Source: Vandiemenella viatica (taxonomy: Eukaryota > Arthropoda > Insecta > Orthoptera > Morabidae). Taken from it: a stretch of 64,000 bases of DNA. Of the stretch, positions 25,851 through 37,008 are shown one piece after another (the first letter of the stretch is position 1; every line of letters begins with the position of its first letter). The notes beneath the pieces are model-generated. The model saw only the letters and a program-made list of their open reading frames with translations, was not told the DNA's origin and did no database searches. The stretch covers positions 118,100,095-118,164,094 of the forward strand of contig CM061920.1 in the NCBI GenBank assembly GCA_031002005.1, given 5' to 3'. The translations under genes and the position numbers were made by a program.

Positions 25851-27829
25851 TCTGTAATTAGCTTTAACTACGACGAAAGGTTCCATTTTATGTTTCTTTG
25901 TACTATTACGACCAAAAACTTCTGGGGGTCAACCATGTCAAAAACTGAGCTTTTTACTTTGCAGCCGTGAACAAATGAATTTTTTTTTGTTAATTATGCT
26001 CATTACAATCAAGTACTACACAGTTCTGGCTCTTGCAAGAGCCAGAAGGCCAACAAAACCTTATGGCTTCCGTTGAAACTGCGGGAAGAAAACTAAAATA
26101 CGGTCCTTATCTTGAGTCTCCAGTTTGTTTCCACTCTAGTGACTACAAATATCCTGAGCACTTTTCTTGTGTCTCATCTTATTCCACCGTTTGGATAATA
26201 ATTGCCCAAGATCTACTGCAGAATGAAATGCAATCTGGTTTCTCTTTTCCCTTCCCCACATCCTTATCAATAAGTGGGGAACTTACTTCTGTGAATGATG
26301 TAACCTGCGTTCTTAACAAGTGTTTTTCTTGAGCGTACAATTTTTTAGGCTGAACTCTGAAAACCCTCAGCACTGATGCTTACCTTTGTCCCTGCTATCC
26401 TCTTAGCCATAAGTTATCCCGCGGGGTTACTAGATGGTTTTGTGCCGATAGTTCGACTCGTAGTTCTATATGCGATCTATTTGTTTCCCTAGTTATTTGG
26501 TTTGTCTTTACAATGCGGAATAGAAGATTACAAGCATGGAGACCGGACAAAAGTATTACAGCCTTCGTGTAGGCCATCCGGACATTAAAAAGCAAACTAA
26601 AGTTGTTGTGGCAAATGTTTTCAAATACTTTATGAATCTTGCTCATAACGAAGAATCTTGGCGTTGTTCAGTGCGAATATAACTTGGTCCAGGATGCATT
26701 TCAGCCTAACCCCAACTCGCTAATATTGCCTCTAGAAAAGCAAAGCTTCAGTCACACGCGAGTTAATACATTCCCTGTATCGCATGTCAGTGTCATCATG
26801 CACCGCCATATGAACTTGATTCCAAATCTTCACAGGTACTTACGGCTCGCCAGTCTTTCTTATTACCAGTGTTGAAGATCAATGTTTTAACGACTGGTAC
26901 AGCTTACATCGGCCCCAATGAAAACGAATGTTAAAAATAAATCTTAACAACTTACGCTATGCTACGAAATATTTAATTGTGGCTTAGGCCACGTATATCG
27001 CGATCAATTTTTAACTTCTGTCATTCAAACCATTTCATTAAAAAACTGATAATTAATATTAACAAAACAAAATATATACTTTTCTTTCAGTGTTCTAATT
27101 GATTTCTTAGCTATTGCTTAACTAAGTAGAATTATTATAAAATAAAATTCAATGTAAATTCCTCCTACCTTGCGCTATAGCAAAAGGTTTCCCTTTTCAT
27201 CCGTGTCCGCGTTGCATTTCAATCTAACCACGTAATACGACAAATTTGCCACCAGAAAAACAATACTTCAATATTAATATATGTACTGTATCGCATTTTA
27301 GTGGCATTAATGCATTGCTATAAAAATTTTGGCTCTAGCGCAATCACTGGGACTGATAAAGGAATTGTCCTTTTGGTTTGAAAATTATTACACACGTTCG
27401 ATATATTATATTGCTTAATGTGTATTGCTCTTAGAGTTGTAAAACATATATACATACCTCACAAACTTCACTTAAAAAGTACCCTAACGCTATACCGCGA
27501 GCGACTGGGAGAAGCCTTATAGCGAAGTATAATGATCATGCACACGTTCTTTGAACGATATTATTCGGGAATATGTTGCTATCACAGCCATCAAAAATAT
27601 AAATATGGAACAAATAACACACAAAAATATTGCAACAACTTTGAACCATTAGCGCACTAAAGAATTTAGTTTTTACAGTTGAAATGCAGCCTGTACCAAA
27701 ATGGCGTTTGGTTCTTGTTGTTAAAGCATAACTCGCTAGAAATTTGATGTATTAAACATTTAAGTTATCATGATTTTCGAGCAGAATCATTAGCGGCGCC
27801 ATTAATATATATCTTCTTAATGTATAAAA
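25851..27829. other. No recognised gene; unassigned AT-rich DNA
   Basis: About 2 kb with no supported gene. A perfect 24-bp palindrome centred on CTCTTGCAAGAG lies at 26024-26047. Overlapping frames at 26033-26646 have no recognisable domains. Confidence 0.45.
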
Positions 27830-28835
27830 ATCAATGTGAGTTTGTTTGTCCTCTATGCGCTCTTAAACCGCTCATCCGATTACGGTGAAACTTTGGTGAG
27901 TTCTAGAGTGCGTGTCGGAGATGGTTAATAAGGAATAAAAATTCCAAAAAACCACCTCCTCTTCTCAATAACATCCCATAATTTAAAAAACCCGACAGAT
28001 TTTATCAGATTTCTACGGAAATTTTCACGCATATACTGTAAAACAAACGGAACAATACTGCCTACATACGCATCCCGTCTCCCCCTTCCAACCCTTCATT
28101 TTTATACAAACCCACACTTTTTATCCGATTTCGATGGAACTTTGTACACATATAACTTAAAAAATTGTAAAAATACTGTAGACATTAGTTTTACAAAAAC
28201 CGAATTCCTCTCCCCTTTTCCACCCCAAAACCACCCACACATCCCCTTTACAACCCATAATTTACAAAACCCACAGATTTTATCCGATTTTGATGGAAAT
28301 TTGGACACAAATACTTTAAAACAAATAGAGAAATAGTGACTACATATGGTTTTCCAAAAAAAAGACCCCTCTCCCCCTTCCCACCCCCCTAAATGTTTAC
28401 ACAAACCCACACTTTTTTCCGATTTCGATGGAAATTGGCACTCATATACTTTTTAAAAAATAGAAAAATACTGTAGAAATTAGTTTTACAAAACCTAATC
28501 CCTCTCCCCATTTCCACCCCAAAACAACCCCCTCTTCCCCATTACACCCCATAATTTAAAAAAAAACACAGATTTTATCCGATTTTGATGGAAATTTGCA
28601 CACATATACTTTAAACAAACAGAAAAATACTGCCTACGTTTGGTTTCCAAAAACACAACCCCTCTCTTCCTTCCCATCTCCTTAATTTTTACAGAAACCC
28701 ACACCTTTTATCAGATTTCGATGGAACTTTGTACACATATACTTTTAAAAAATTGGAAAAATACTGTAGACATTAGTTCTACAAAAACCCAATCCCTCTA
28801 CCCTTTTCCACCCCTTCATTATTGTCAATGTGCTT
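27830..28835. repeat. Dimeric tandem array, about 294-bp period
   Basis: The phrase TTTTATCCGATTT(C/T)GATGGAA, with small variations, occurs near 27999, 28118, 28276, 28410, 28571 and 28704. The spacing alternates between about 134-140 and 158, giving a higher-order unit of about 292-295 bp made of two related halves (cytosine-rich CCCCTCTCCCC linkers alternate with TACTGTAGACATTAG-type linkers). An older related phrase (CATCCGATTACGGTGAAACT) precedes the array at about 27,872. Frames on both strands with repeated translated motifs are products of the array, not genes. Confidence 0.8.
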
Positions 28836-28939
28836 TATACAAAACCACAGTTCCTATCCACCACATTCCATGCGCACAGTTGAAAGCTTTCGAGAAACTT
28901 AAACTAACGCAGTAAATCACATCCACACTTCACAATATC

Positions 28940-29177
28940 TTTTTTTTTATCTACTTAACGTCTCTCTAACAGCGAGGTCTTTAGAGACGGGAAAAGATGG
29001 GGGCAAGGAATGGGAAGGAATTCGGCCATGACCTTTTGAAGGAAGCATCCCGGCATTTGCCTGGAGTGATTTGGGAAACCATGGAAAACCCAAATCTGGA
29101 TGCCCGGACGGGGATTCGAACCGCCGTCCTCCCGAATGCGATGCCAGAACGCTAGCCGTTGCACCACCACGCTCGGT
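28940..29177 (-). repeat. SINE family A, well-bounded copy with perfect target duplication
   Basis: A T-run at 28940-28948 is the A tail on the minus strand. The 5' end (ACCGAGCGTGG on the minus strand) lies at 29177, and box B (GGGATTCGAACC on the plus strand) near 29111. The element is flanked by a perfect 11-bp direct repeat, TTCACAATATC, at 28929-28939 and 29178-29188. This fixes both boundaries and shows LINE-type target-primed integration. It is the best reference copy of the family in the window. Confidence 0.93.
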
Positions 29178-29186
29178 TTCACAATA

Positions 29187-30564
29187 TCATTTCAAATGGG
29201 TTGCAAATATCCTGCTCCGGGATACCAGAGGTTTAATATTCAATATTGCAGAAGCAGCTGAGATGCGATTCTTTGTCGCGATTTTTGTTGTATTAATCAT
29301 ATTTCTTTTCCAGTTAACAGGTGGTAAAATTAAGTTCCTACGCTTACATCTGAATTCTGAATATGACTTTAATTTCTCTGCTGGTACCTCATCTTGGCCA
29401 CACAATTTTGCAGTACCATAAGCAGCCAAGTCCCACATTTTCTGTTTCGCATCTCGCCAAAATCTACTCCAACTCCTCCTCCTCTTCGCCATTATTTGCC
29501 AGTTCGTTTGGGCTGTGGTATTGAAGGTTGTTGTCTCTCGACATTTCCTTCTCATCGTTTATGATAGTTCACTTCTTTTCTATTGGTGCGTCGTCTGGTT
29601 GGCTATTTTATTGGATCAGTGACAGTGGACGTTTATGCAAATCAATTTCTGTTGTATATGTACCTAGATTACTGATGAGTGGGTTGTTGTTTTTGTGTGC
29701 GGATCTGTAGAAGGCGGCTGCGCTTTCTTGAAACCTTTGCTGAATTGTTTGGAGACCTGTTGCTTCATGGAGGTCATGTGTTGGGAATTGTAAAATCTAC
29801 TCCAAGCAGCTCACGAGTATGATATGTGAATAAGAGCAAACACACTGTAATCCCCAGCGAAGACTTCCTTGTCTAGCACGCCTTCCTTTAAGCACGACTT
29901 TTCCTCCATATTTATTTGTGGATTGTGTATCTTGATTAAGTAACCAAACTATCACCTTGTTGTTTCAATACTAGCAATACTGAATCTGGCATGTTATCAC
30001 TGCTTTTTACCCTCCTTTTTGCGACTCCTTTTAATTGTTTCATTAGCTTTGACTGATATTTATGATTTAGGTTCTGTGTTTAGTATCTCTTTGCTCACTG
30101 ATTTTTATTCTCTCACCAGCAGCCTACAACCTGAATGATCACGCAATCCAGAGCCAGATACTTTCAGGTTATGTAGCGAACTCCGGCTCACAGCTCTTCG
30201 TTTCCCAGTGCATTGCCAACAGTATGACTCAGTTACAATCAAATCAAATGTAATAAATAATAAATGAAAAAGTTAAGAGCTTTTTTTAAAAGTCTTCCAG
30301 TTTACTAAAGTGTAGAATTGTTGATGCTCCACAGATTTCTTTAATTTTTCACCGCTTATTGTATGTTAAAACGTTAATGAAAAATGCAATTCAAATTTAA
30401 ATAAAAATATTATTATTGTTATGACGTATCATTAGAAAATTAAAACAGGTGCTTGGTATTCAGAAGGCATTTGAGGTATGCATTTTTATAACGCTCAAAA
30501 CAGACTTGCAGATTAATTTTCATGTCTACGCCACTCATTCTTGTGCATAAACGAATCCTTCCTA
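29187..30564. other. No recognised gene; one unassigned 122-codon frame
   Basis: The minus-strand frame at 29187-29555 (122 codons) is basic, with K-R-R-R-S-W-S-R-F-W-R-D-A-K-Q-K-M-W near residues 24-41, and shows no domain I recognise. Its distal end runs into the SINE flank. It may be a fragment of an unknown element or chance. The rest of the region to 30,564 shows nothing I can name. Confidence 0.3.
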
Positions 30565-30730
30565 AGTTTCAGATCTTGTAATAGCCACGTAAGTGTTTCC
30601 TAAATTGAATTCATGTTCGCTGATATAAATTAGAAGTTTATGTAAAGTCAGCCCTTGAGACTTGAGTATGCTGGATACAAATAAAACTTGAAATGGAAAT
30701 TGCATCCTAGTACACGACTCCAATTCAATC
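30565..30730 (-). pseudogene. Helitron/PIF1-type helicase, C-terminal relic
   Basis: The minus-strand reading contains M-Q-F-P-F-Q-V-L-F, then K-S-Q-G-L-T-L-H, then an Y-I-S-E-H-E-F block, then G-N-T-Y-V-A-I-T-R-S. This matches, in order and spacing, the last helicase motifs (K-S-Q-G-x-T-L and Y-V-A-x-(S/T)-R) of the PIF1-like helicase of eukaryotic Helitrons. Only about 50 residues survive. Host PIF1 carries similar motifs, but the M-Q-F-P-F-Q lead-in and the repeat setting favour a Helitron. No Helitron terminus was found. Confidence 0.6.
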
Positions 30731-32358
30731 ATAAATATAGCATCGGCGTGCGGAATGGAAGTAAACCGTTGATGGCCGTGACGGAGTAATTGTTCAACTG
30801 AACGTTATTACCAATGATTTTAAATTTTATGGTGATTTGGCTGATGAGTGGAATATTTCAAAATGTTCCCTTCGTAAAGCCCTTCTTTGTCCAGAGATTA
30901 CTTTTGATCATTACACCACCTTGATTGCAGACAAAGAATAGGATCAAACCCGTTGGTAAGATGCTTCTACAGAATTTCTAAAAACCTTTGCTGTTCGCGG
31001 GAATTCTGGTTATCGGTACTGCCATTACTCTAAATTTCTTCAGATTGTATTCTTCGGTCTTTTCGTTTTCTGAAAAATCGACACCACATATTATCCTTGA
31101 AAACCGTCATCTGAGGAGGGCCCACGACCTCCACCTCGCTGCGGTATCGCACGAGTTTCATAGATTTCCCTGCAGGGCGACCTCGCGACCTTCCTGAGGA
31201 ATATTATTTTCTTCAATAAATGAACCCATCCTTTACTGGATTCTCCATCTCCTTTATTTTTAAGGTTTCACGATAGAAAACATTTCATTTTTGTTTCAAA
31301 ATTATTTCTTTTCATGTACGAGTATTTATTGCTGCATGATAATTGCGATTGCGCGTCTGGATTGATTGGTAATTAATTAAGCAGAAATGAATAGAAAGGT
31401 CTTCGTCAATCATCCAAACAGTTTGTAATGAGTACAACTGAGAATTGTTAAGTTTGTAACATATGAGTATTTTTAGCTGATAATTGGGATCTATTCAATG
31501 GCTTTTGCACCATATTTAGTAATGTACTTCCTCAACATTTCAAAAAAAAAAAAAAAAAAAAGATCCGTACAAACTGATTTTTTGCATTCTGCCAAGGCCA
31601 GAGGCCATTCAAGGTAAAAGTTGAATATACAAAATTGAGTAACAACGTGTTTAATCACCATGCAAAATTTTAAGCAAATGAATTTGATGGTTTTTCCATA
31701 TCCTTAAAAAAAACAAATCTTGACTTTTGACTTTTTACGACCCCAGGAGTGATATAAGGTATAAAATTTTTTGCTCTATTAGTACCCGAGAACATTATAT
31801 AATTCACAAAGCCGAGAAAAACTTCGTTCGTATAAATTTATTGTTGGTATTTTTATGATGCAGAGTACTATTAATTTCGAGTGTTTTAAATAATTATGAT
31901 ATTAATACAAGTAGTACCAAATTAAAAACTTTTGTTTTTTATCACAGCTTCAAAAGTAGTTACCTCAGTCGCGATTTTGAAAATTTTCATTTAAATACAA
32001 GGTTTCGGTTGATACTGGGAACAAATTTCTAAAACCTATGTAATACCGATTTTGAGATAGCCTTGGTAACAAAAATAGTAAAAAATTGACCATTTTGACA
32101 GTCACTCGTGTCTACTATCCAGGGGGGGGGGGGAGGGAATTGCTCAACTGGACGTGCAGGTCCCCACCCGCTCGGGTAGATATTTTTCAGTTTTTGTCCT
32201 GCCTTTACTTAAATTAACCACTATAATATAAAGTTACAAAATTTTAAATACGATATTTTGTTTTGGATGAGGAAATTATATAATAGGTTGACATTTGAAG
32301 TCTGCAACTAATTCCGTTAAAGTGTTAGAGGCCTGTGACAGACGGACGTTACTCGCTA
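30731..32358. other. No recognised gene; unassigned DNA
   Basis: About 1.6 kb. It includes a 20-A run at 31,542-31,561, which may be the tail of an unrecognised retroposon, and a G-run near 32,124-32,136. The frame at 30988-31197 has no domain. Confidence 0.4.
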
Positions 32359-32457
32359 TAGAAGTGGGCGCCGCTTACCAAAATCTCGGCGGCGGCGCGC
32401 CGAACATTTTTAGCTGGCGGCGGCGTAACGCCGGCGGCGTGACTACTTTATATATGA

Positions 32458-34020
32458 TACTAGACGACCCGTGCGAAAATTTCGCTAGTAAAATACGATG
32501 AATAGTGAGGTGGAATGCTTGTAGTATAATGAAAAGTAGAACCGCACTTATGTAGCAAATATTTATTTGTTTAGTGTAATAGGTACGCATCAAAACATAT
32601 TAAGAAACAGGAAAATTTAAAACGCACTATACGTACGACAAACTGTCACTGACCGTAACAGAATGCAACCAACCTGAACAAAATGCACACAGCATATCAA
32701 CATCTCTATGATATGTGTTGCTGTCGGAATAAAATGTTTACATTGAAATTGTATAGCAAAATAAAAATTCTTCCATAACAGAAAAAAAACCAAAAAGCTA
32801 TTTATTGCATAAAAAAAGTTTATTGACATCTTTGTGATATCTGCTGTTGCAATCTAGGGACTTGGCTCTCAACTGTCGCATACGGGCGACCACTTTAAGC
32901 ATCAAATTCCGAAAAAAATTCTTAATTTATGATTTTACCTAATTTGAGACCTTAAACTTTACAACGATATGACATTTATCGATTTCGGTTAGATATAGGA
33001 GGAGATAAATGGCTCGTAATTTTAAAAACAGTAATAGAAATAATATTGATACTTTTGACCTTTAAGGGTCGAATTCCAAAAAAATACTTTCATAAAATAT
33101 GGTGTGTCCAAAGCGGACACCTTGGTCTTTAAAATGATACCTCATTCCTCCATTTCGGTTACGCATCAAACGAAAAAAATTTAGAAATGGTGATATTTTT
33201 TGCCCCTTAAGGGTTGAATTTGTAGAAAGTTCGTTCATAAAATATGATGTGACCAAAGCGGATACTTTAACATTTTAAACGATACCTCATTTATCGCTTT
33301 CGGTTAGGTATCAAGGGAGATAAATTTCTCGTGATAGAAAAATGCGTTGTAGAAATATTAATACTTTTGCCATTTAAAAGGTCGAATTTTGGAAAATTCC
33401 TTTCTTAAAATATGATGTAACCAACCGAAGACATCATTCTTTAAAATGATACCTCGTTTATCAATTTTGTTTAATTATCAAGGAAGATAAATGACTCGAG
33501 ACACAAAAAAAAGCATTTTAGAAATATTGACATTTTGGCCCTTTAACCGTCGAATTGCGAAAAATTGCTTTCTTAAAATATAATTTGACCACGGTGGAGA
33601 CTTTAATCTTTAATATGATACCTCATTTATCTATATCGGTTAGATATGAAGGGCTCGTAACACAAAAACGCGTTGCAGAAATATTGATATTTTTGCCCTT
33701 TAAGGGTCGAGTTCAGAAACATTCCTGTCTTAATATGTGATGACACCAAAGTGGAGATCTTAATCTTTAAAATAATACTTTATTAAACGATTTCAGATAG
33801 GTATCCAGGGAGATAAATTACTCGTAACACAAAAAACAGTATTTTAGAAGTACTTTGCCTTTTAAGGTTCGAATTCCGAAAAAAATTCCTTTCTTATAAT
33901 GTGATGTGACCAAAGTGGAGACCATAAACTTTAAAATGACGCCTAATTCATTGATTTCGGTTAAGTATGAAGGAAGATAATGGCTTGTGAGAAAAAAATA
34001 CCTAATGGAAATAATATATA
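32458..34020. mobile_element. Tandem-unit element, copy 1 (inside hAT)
   Basis: The left part, from TACTAGACGACCCGTGCG to about 32,890, is shared almost base for base with 43,909-44,340. It is followed by about six tandem units of about 160 bp, each with a CCCTTTAAGGGTCGAATT-like core (near 33060, 33204, 33372, 33540, 33698 and 33859). The copies stop resembling each other after GAAATAATATATA. No coding is visible. The architecture of a unique 5' module plus a mini-satellite resembles non-autonomous Helitron/Helentron (DINE-type) elements, but the diagnostic termini are not proven. Confidence 0.7.
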
Positions 34021-34040
34021 ACATATAGATGCACACATCA

Positions 34041-34269
34041 TCACTTCGTCTTAAAAACAGAAAATAAGTAACGTTTCATTATATATTCAAAAACATGCAG
34101 GTTTTTGTACTCTTTGTAGTTCTCATGTATAAAGATAATTTCATTTGGGCGAACTGAGCTTAGGCTAGACCTTTTCGTAGAAATGACTAACCTAGTCACA
34201 GAAAATACTCTTTCGCTCGGTGTGCTTGTGCAGGCACACAAAGAAAAGTCGAGGTAAGATCAGAAAACC

Positions 34270-34308
<39 letters not shown>

Positions 34309-35617
34309 AAAGTAACTTAAAAGATTTCCGTCTTTAGGATCTGATGTATCAAATGAAGATAAATATCTCCAACATTCTTGAACGATCGGATAATATTATC
34401 GCCATACGATATTTCATCGATAGTTTCTGCAGCAACGATGTATCATTGGTGGATTTTGTAGAAGCAATAGAATCCCTACTTTCATTTATTTCTGGCACAT
34501 TAATGGCAGTGATCACTTCCTTAATATAATAGTACGAGGCAAGAAAGGAAGTACTGGTCTTTTGTATTGACTTCAAATATGTATTTACTTCTTTGAGACC
34601 CATAAAACGATAATCCAAAGGTGATACTGCTACGACCGCTCTTGTGGCAGCGAATCGTTTGCTAACTTCTACCTCCATGTTGCGATTAAGCCGAAACATA
34701 GTCAATAATTCGTCATCTAAGACAGAATTCATGATCTCAATTATTTCATAACGGAACAGAAGACTCACATTCATTGTACGTATTTTTGAGACGACATAAC
34801 CTCAACTGCTTCACGAAACCTTATCAAAATTTTACTAGATGTTTCATGTCTAAAAGATTCGGCTCACTTTGCTTTATCTCATCTTGTTCAATCTTTCTAA
34901 ATATCTTATTTATTTTGTCATAGTTGCATACGTGGGTTAAACTTCCCAGCATGTCTGGAAATCTATGCCAACGAATTGGTCTTTCAGTTTTGATAGAAGG
35001 GGTTTATATAGTATTTCCTGATCCTGATACGAATAGCGAGCTCTCTTCAACTACTTCATCCAATCTTTCTGTGTGTAGTTGTTACATCTAATCATTTTCT
35101 AAAATAGGATCGGTCTCATCATTGAACGACGTTATCAAGGGAATCCATAAACTCTTTTTCCATTTTTCGGCATGTGTTGACAAGGGGTATCTCTCTCTCT
35201 CCTGACTATCTTCTTGCATTCTTTTTACGAGCCTTTCAATTTCTGTTTAGGCCTCCACTGTAGCGAGATTATGGAGCCCATGACCAAGACACAGATTGAT
35301 GTTCCATATTAGCTAGCCAACGAAACTGCTCTTCGCACGTTTTCTCCAGCATCAATGACAGCTAGAATCTTCTATTCATTCAGTCTCAACTGTTTCTTAA
35401 TATCTCTTATCATGCCTTCTATTTTTCCGCCAGTCTTCATTTCCTCCATACGTTGGGTACTCAGGGTTAAATACTTCACTGTTTTTACCGCATTTAGGCT
35501 AGCTAAGAAATGGACTTGATCGGATTTCACGATTTTCTTCTCATTAGCATTTTCTACCACTAAACTTCCGAAATCTTTCCAACAAAAACTAGTTTGGCTT
35601 AGACAGTCATATAACAC
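34041..35617 (-). pseudogene. hAT transposase, broken
   Basis: The C-terminal frame at 34041-34241 contains T-P-S-E-R-V-F-S-V-T, then R-S-S-L-S, then P-N-E-I-I-F-I-H-E-N. This is the hAT dimerisation domain (hATC) signature of S-E-R-x-F-S and (L/I)-x-F-(L/I)-x-x-N. Upstream on the same strand, 34349-34774 (141 codons; blocks M-N-S-V-L-D-D-E-L-L and A-S-Y-Y-Y-I-K-E-V-I) and 35372-35617 (81 codons; C-W-K-D-F-G-S-L-V) are consistent with the RNase-H-like core region and the part preceding it. A 29-T run at 34274-34302 and several stops separate the pieces. The protein cannot be functional. The BED-type zinc finger was not found. Confidence 0.7.
34274..34302. repeat. 29-T homopolymer
   Basis: An uninterrupted T-run within the hAT transposase relic. 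It may be the tail of a tiny retroposed fragment or a simple repeat expansion. Confidence 0.9.
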
Positions 35618-35883
35618 TACTACAGAGAGTTTTATAACATTAGTTTTAGCTAATTACCACCTACTTATTAACTAAATTTAATGGAAAATTTAAAAAACGC
35701 GTTGTCGTGTTAGGAAGTGTTGCTCAAGGACACGCCGCGAAGCAAAGGGCGGCGGCGGTGGCGGCGCGCCACTGAGACACGGCGGCGTCACCCCGGCGCG
35801 GCGCCCACCTCTACCCGCTGAGTAAACTTAACTTAGTCCACAACCAGAAGGTTGGTTGGATCCTCCCGGAGGAGGCATACTAA

Positions 35884-36098
35884 GCCATTGTGTCAGAGGT
35901 AGGACGGCCAATTCCTTTCCTCTGGGACCTACAGTTTAACGTGGAATCCGAACCACGGAGCGTCCTGGCATAGCTCAGATGATTAAACACAACTCTCAAA
36001 ATTCCTGCGCCTGCCGGGATTCGTGCCCGGGTCAGGAGCAGGGAACGTTTTTTGAAAGCAAGCGCCTTAGCCACTGAGCTACCAGAACGCTCACCGGC
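35884..36098 (-). repeat. SINE family B, good copy
   Basis: On the minus strand, box A (TAGCTCAGTGGCTAAGGC) lies at about 36067-36084 and box B (GGCACGAATCCC) at about 36016-36027. The body carries GTGGTTCGGATTCCACGTTA, then CTGTAGGTCCCAGAGG. It lies just outside the hAT right end. The tRNA-like head is followed by a long body, so this is a SINE and not a tRNA gene. A decayed relative lies at 14,580-14,757. The 89-codon minus-strand frame at 35880-36149 is a by-product. Confidence 0.8.
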
Positions 36099-36799
36099 TG
36101 AGTATGGAACCCTAAAGAGGCTCAATCCTTGCCCAATAATATTAAACATAAAATGAGTGAACTATCATTGCATAAACAGTGACTATTCTAGTTTCTTTAC
36201 GTGCTACAATATCAGCGATCAAAATTGTCAGTTCAAACATATTGAGCGTATAAAGTACGGGGTGTCGAGGTAAACACGCTCAGAGAACGACGGCTACCGC
36301 TTGGCACGTCGCAGCTGCAAAGTGTCGGCATTAGCAGGCGCTAGTTTCAAGAGTGGTCTTTGAAAGCGAGCCAACGGAGACGGTCAACATATGTGAAAAG
36401 ACCCTCAACTTGCTCATACTGAAAACGCTTATTCTACTGGATATTTTCTCAGTTATCGTGTATTTCGTTTAATCACATCGGTAAGAATCAGGTAATACAA
36501 TACGAAAAATCGCGATATTAACTGTCACGAAAGTTACAGAAATAATAGATAGCACCTTCCGACGGTCCGTCGTTCAACGGCACAAAAGAATCAGGCTATA
36601 TTGACTAAACCTACCACACCGTAGGGCAGCGAGGTAACCACGTAGCAGGAGGTAGCAAATGCTACGGGCCTCGCGCCTCCTAGCGACGAACGGAGACTGA
36701 TAAGCGCCGAGATGCGATTCAGAACAGCTTGGTACCCAATATGATCAAATGATATCCTTAAGGAACTAAAGTTAAATCAATTCTCTAAACTGTTCGAAA
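36099..36799. other. No recognised gene; patches of GC-richer DNA
   Basis: Unassigned. GC-richer stretches at 36,240-36,400 and 36,620-36,720 resemble each other only in composition. Confidence 0.35.
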
Positions 36800-36839
36800 C
36801 AACAGAATATCTAGGACTATTGGTGTAGACGGAACGGAT

Positions 36840-37008
36840 ATCACCAAAAATCCTCAAATACGAGCCCAGAGGCAGACTAGCAAGAAGATGGATTGAGACA
36901 GTAACACGCCACCAGGCCTGGCAAGGGATAAAAAGAAGAAATGGCTGGCGTATTCAGTTGGCAGGTCTAGTTCCTATTAGATGGCTAGAAGAAAGGAAAG
37001 TCAAATAA
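36840..37008 (+). pseudogene. LINE C-terminal relic, short
   Basis: An open reading on the plus strand contains I-L-K-Y-E-P-R-G-R-L-A-R-R-W-I-E, then A-W-Q-G-I, then R-W-L-E-E-R-K-V-K and a stop. It resembles the C-terminal P-x-G-R-R...R-W-x-x...W pattern of RTE-like LINE proteins. Only about 50 residues survive and no catalytic motif is present. Confidence 0.35.

Larger units (their letters stand above)
32359..35812 (-). mobile_element. hAT DNA transposon, decayed and interrupted
   Basis: The left end TAGAAGTGGGCGCCGC is mirrored at the right end (AGAGGTGGGCGCCGCG on the minus strand). Both termini are very GC-rich with GGCGGC runs. The immediate flanks ACTCGCTA (32351-32358) and ACCCGCTG (35813-35820) agree at 6 of 8 positions, fitting an old 8-bp hAT duplication. 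Transposase fragments lie on the minus strand between 34,041 and about 35,617. An unrelated tandem-unit element sits inside from about 32,458 to 34,020, just past the transposase 3' end. Confidence 0.72.

Noticed and set aside
30760..30960. Plus-strand open stretch of about 55 codons opposite the helicase relic
   Set aside because: No motif and no start or splice support. The helicase match is on the other strand.
32940..34020. CRISPR-like repeat array
   Set aside because: Units are about 160 bp, contiguous, with no unique spacers, in a eukaryotic repeat setting. It is a mini-satellite within a transposable element.
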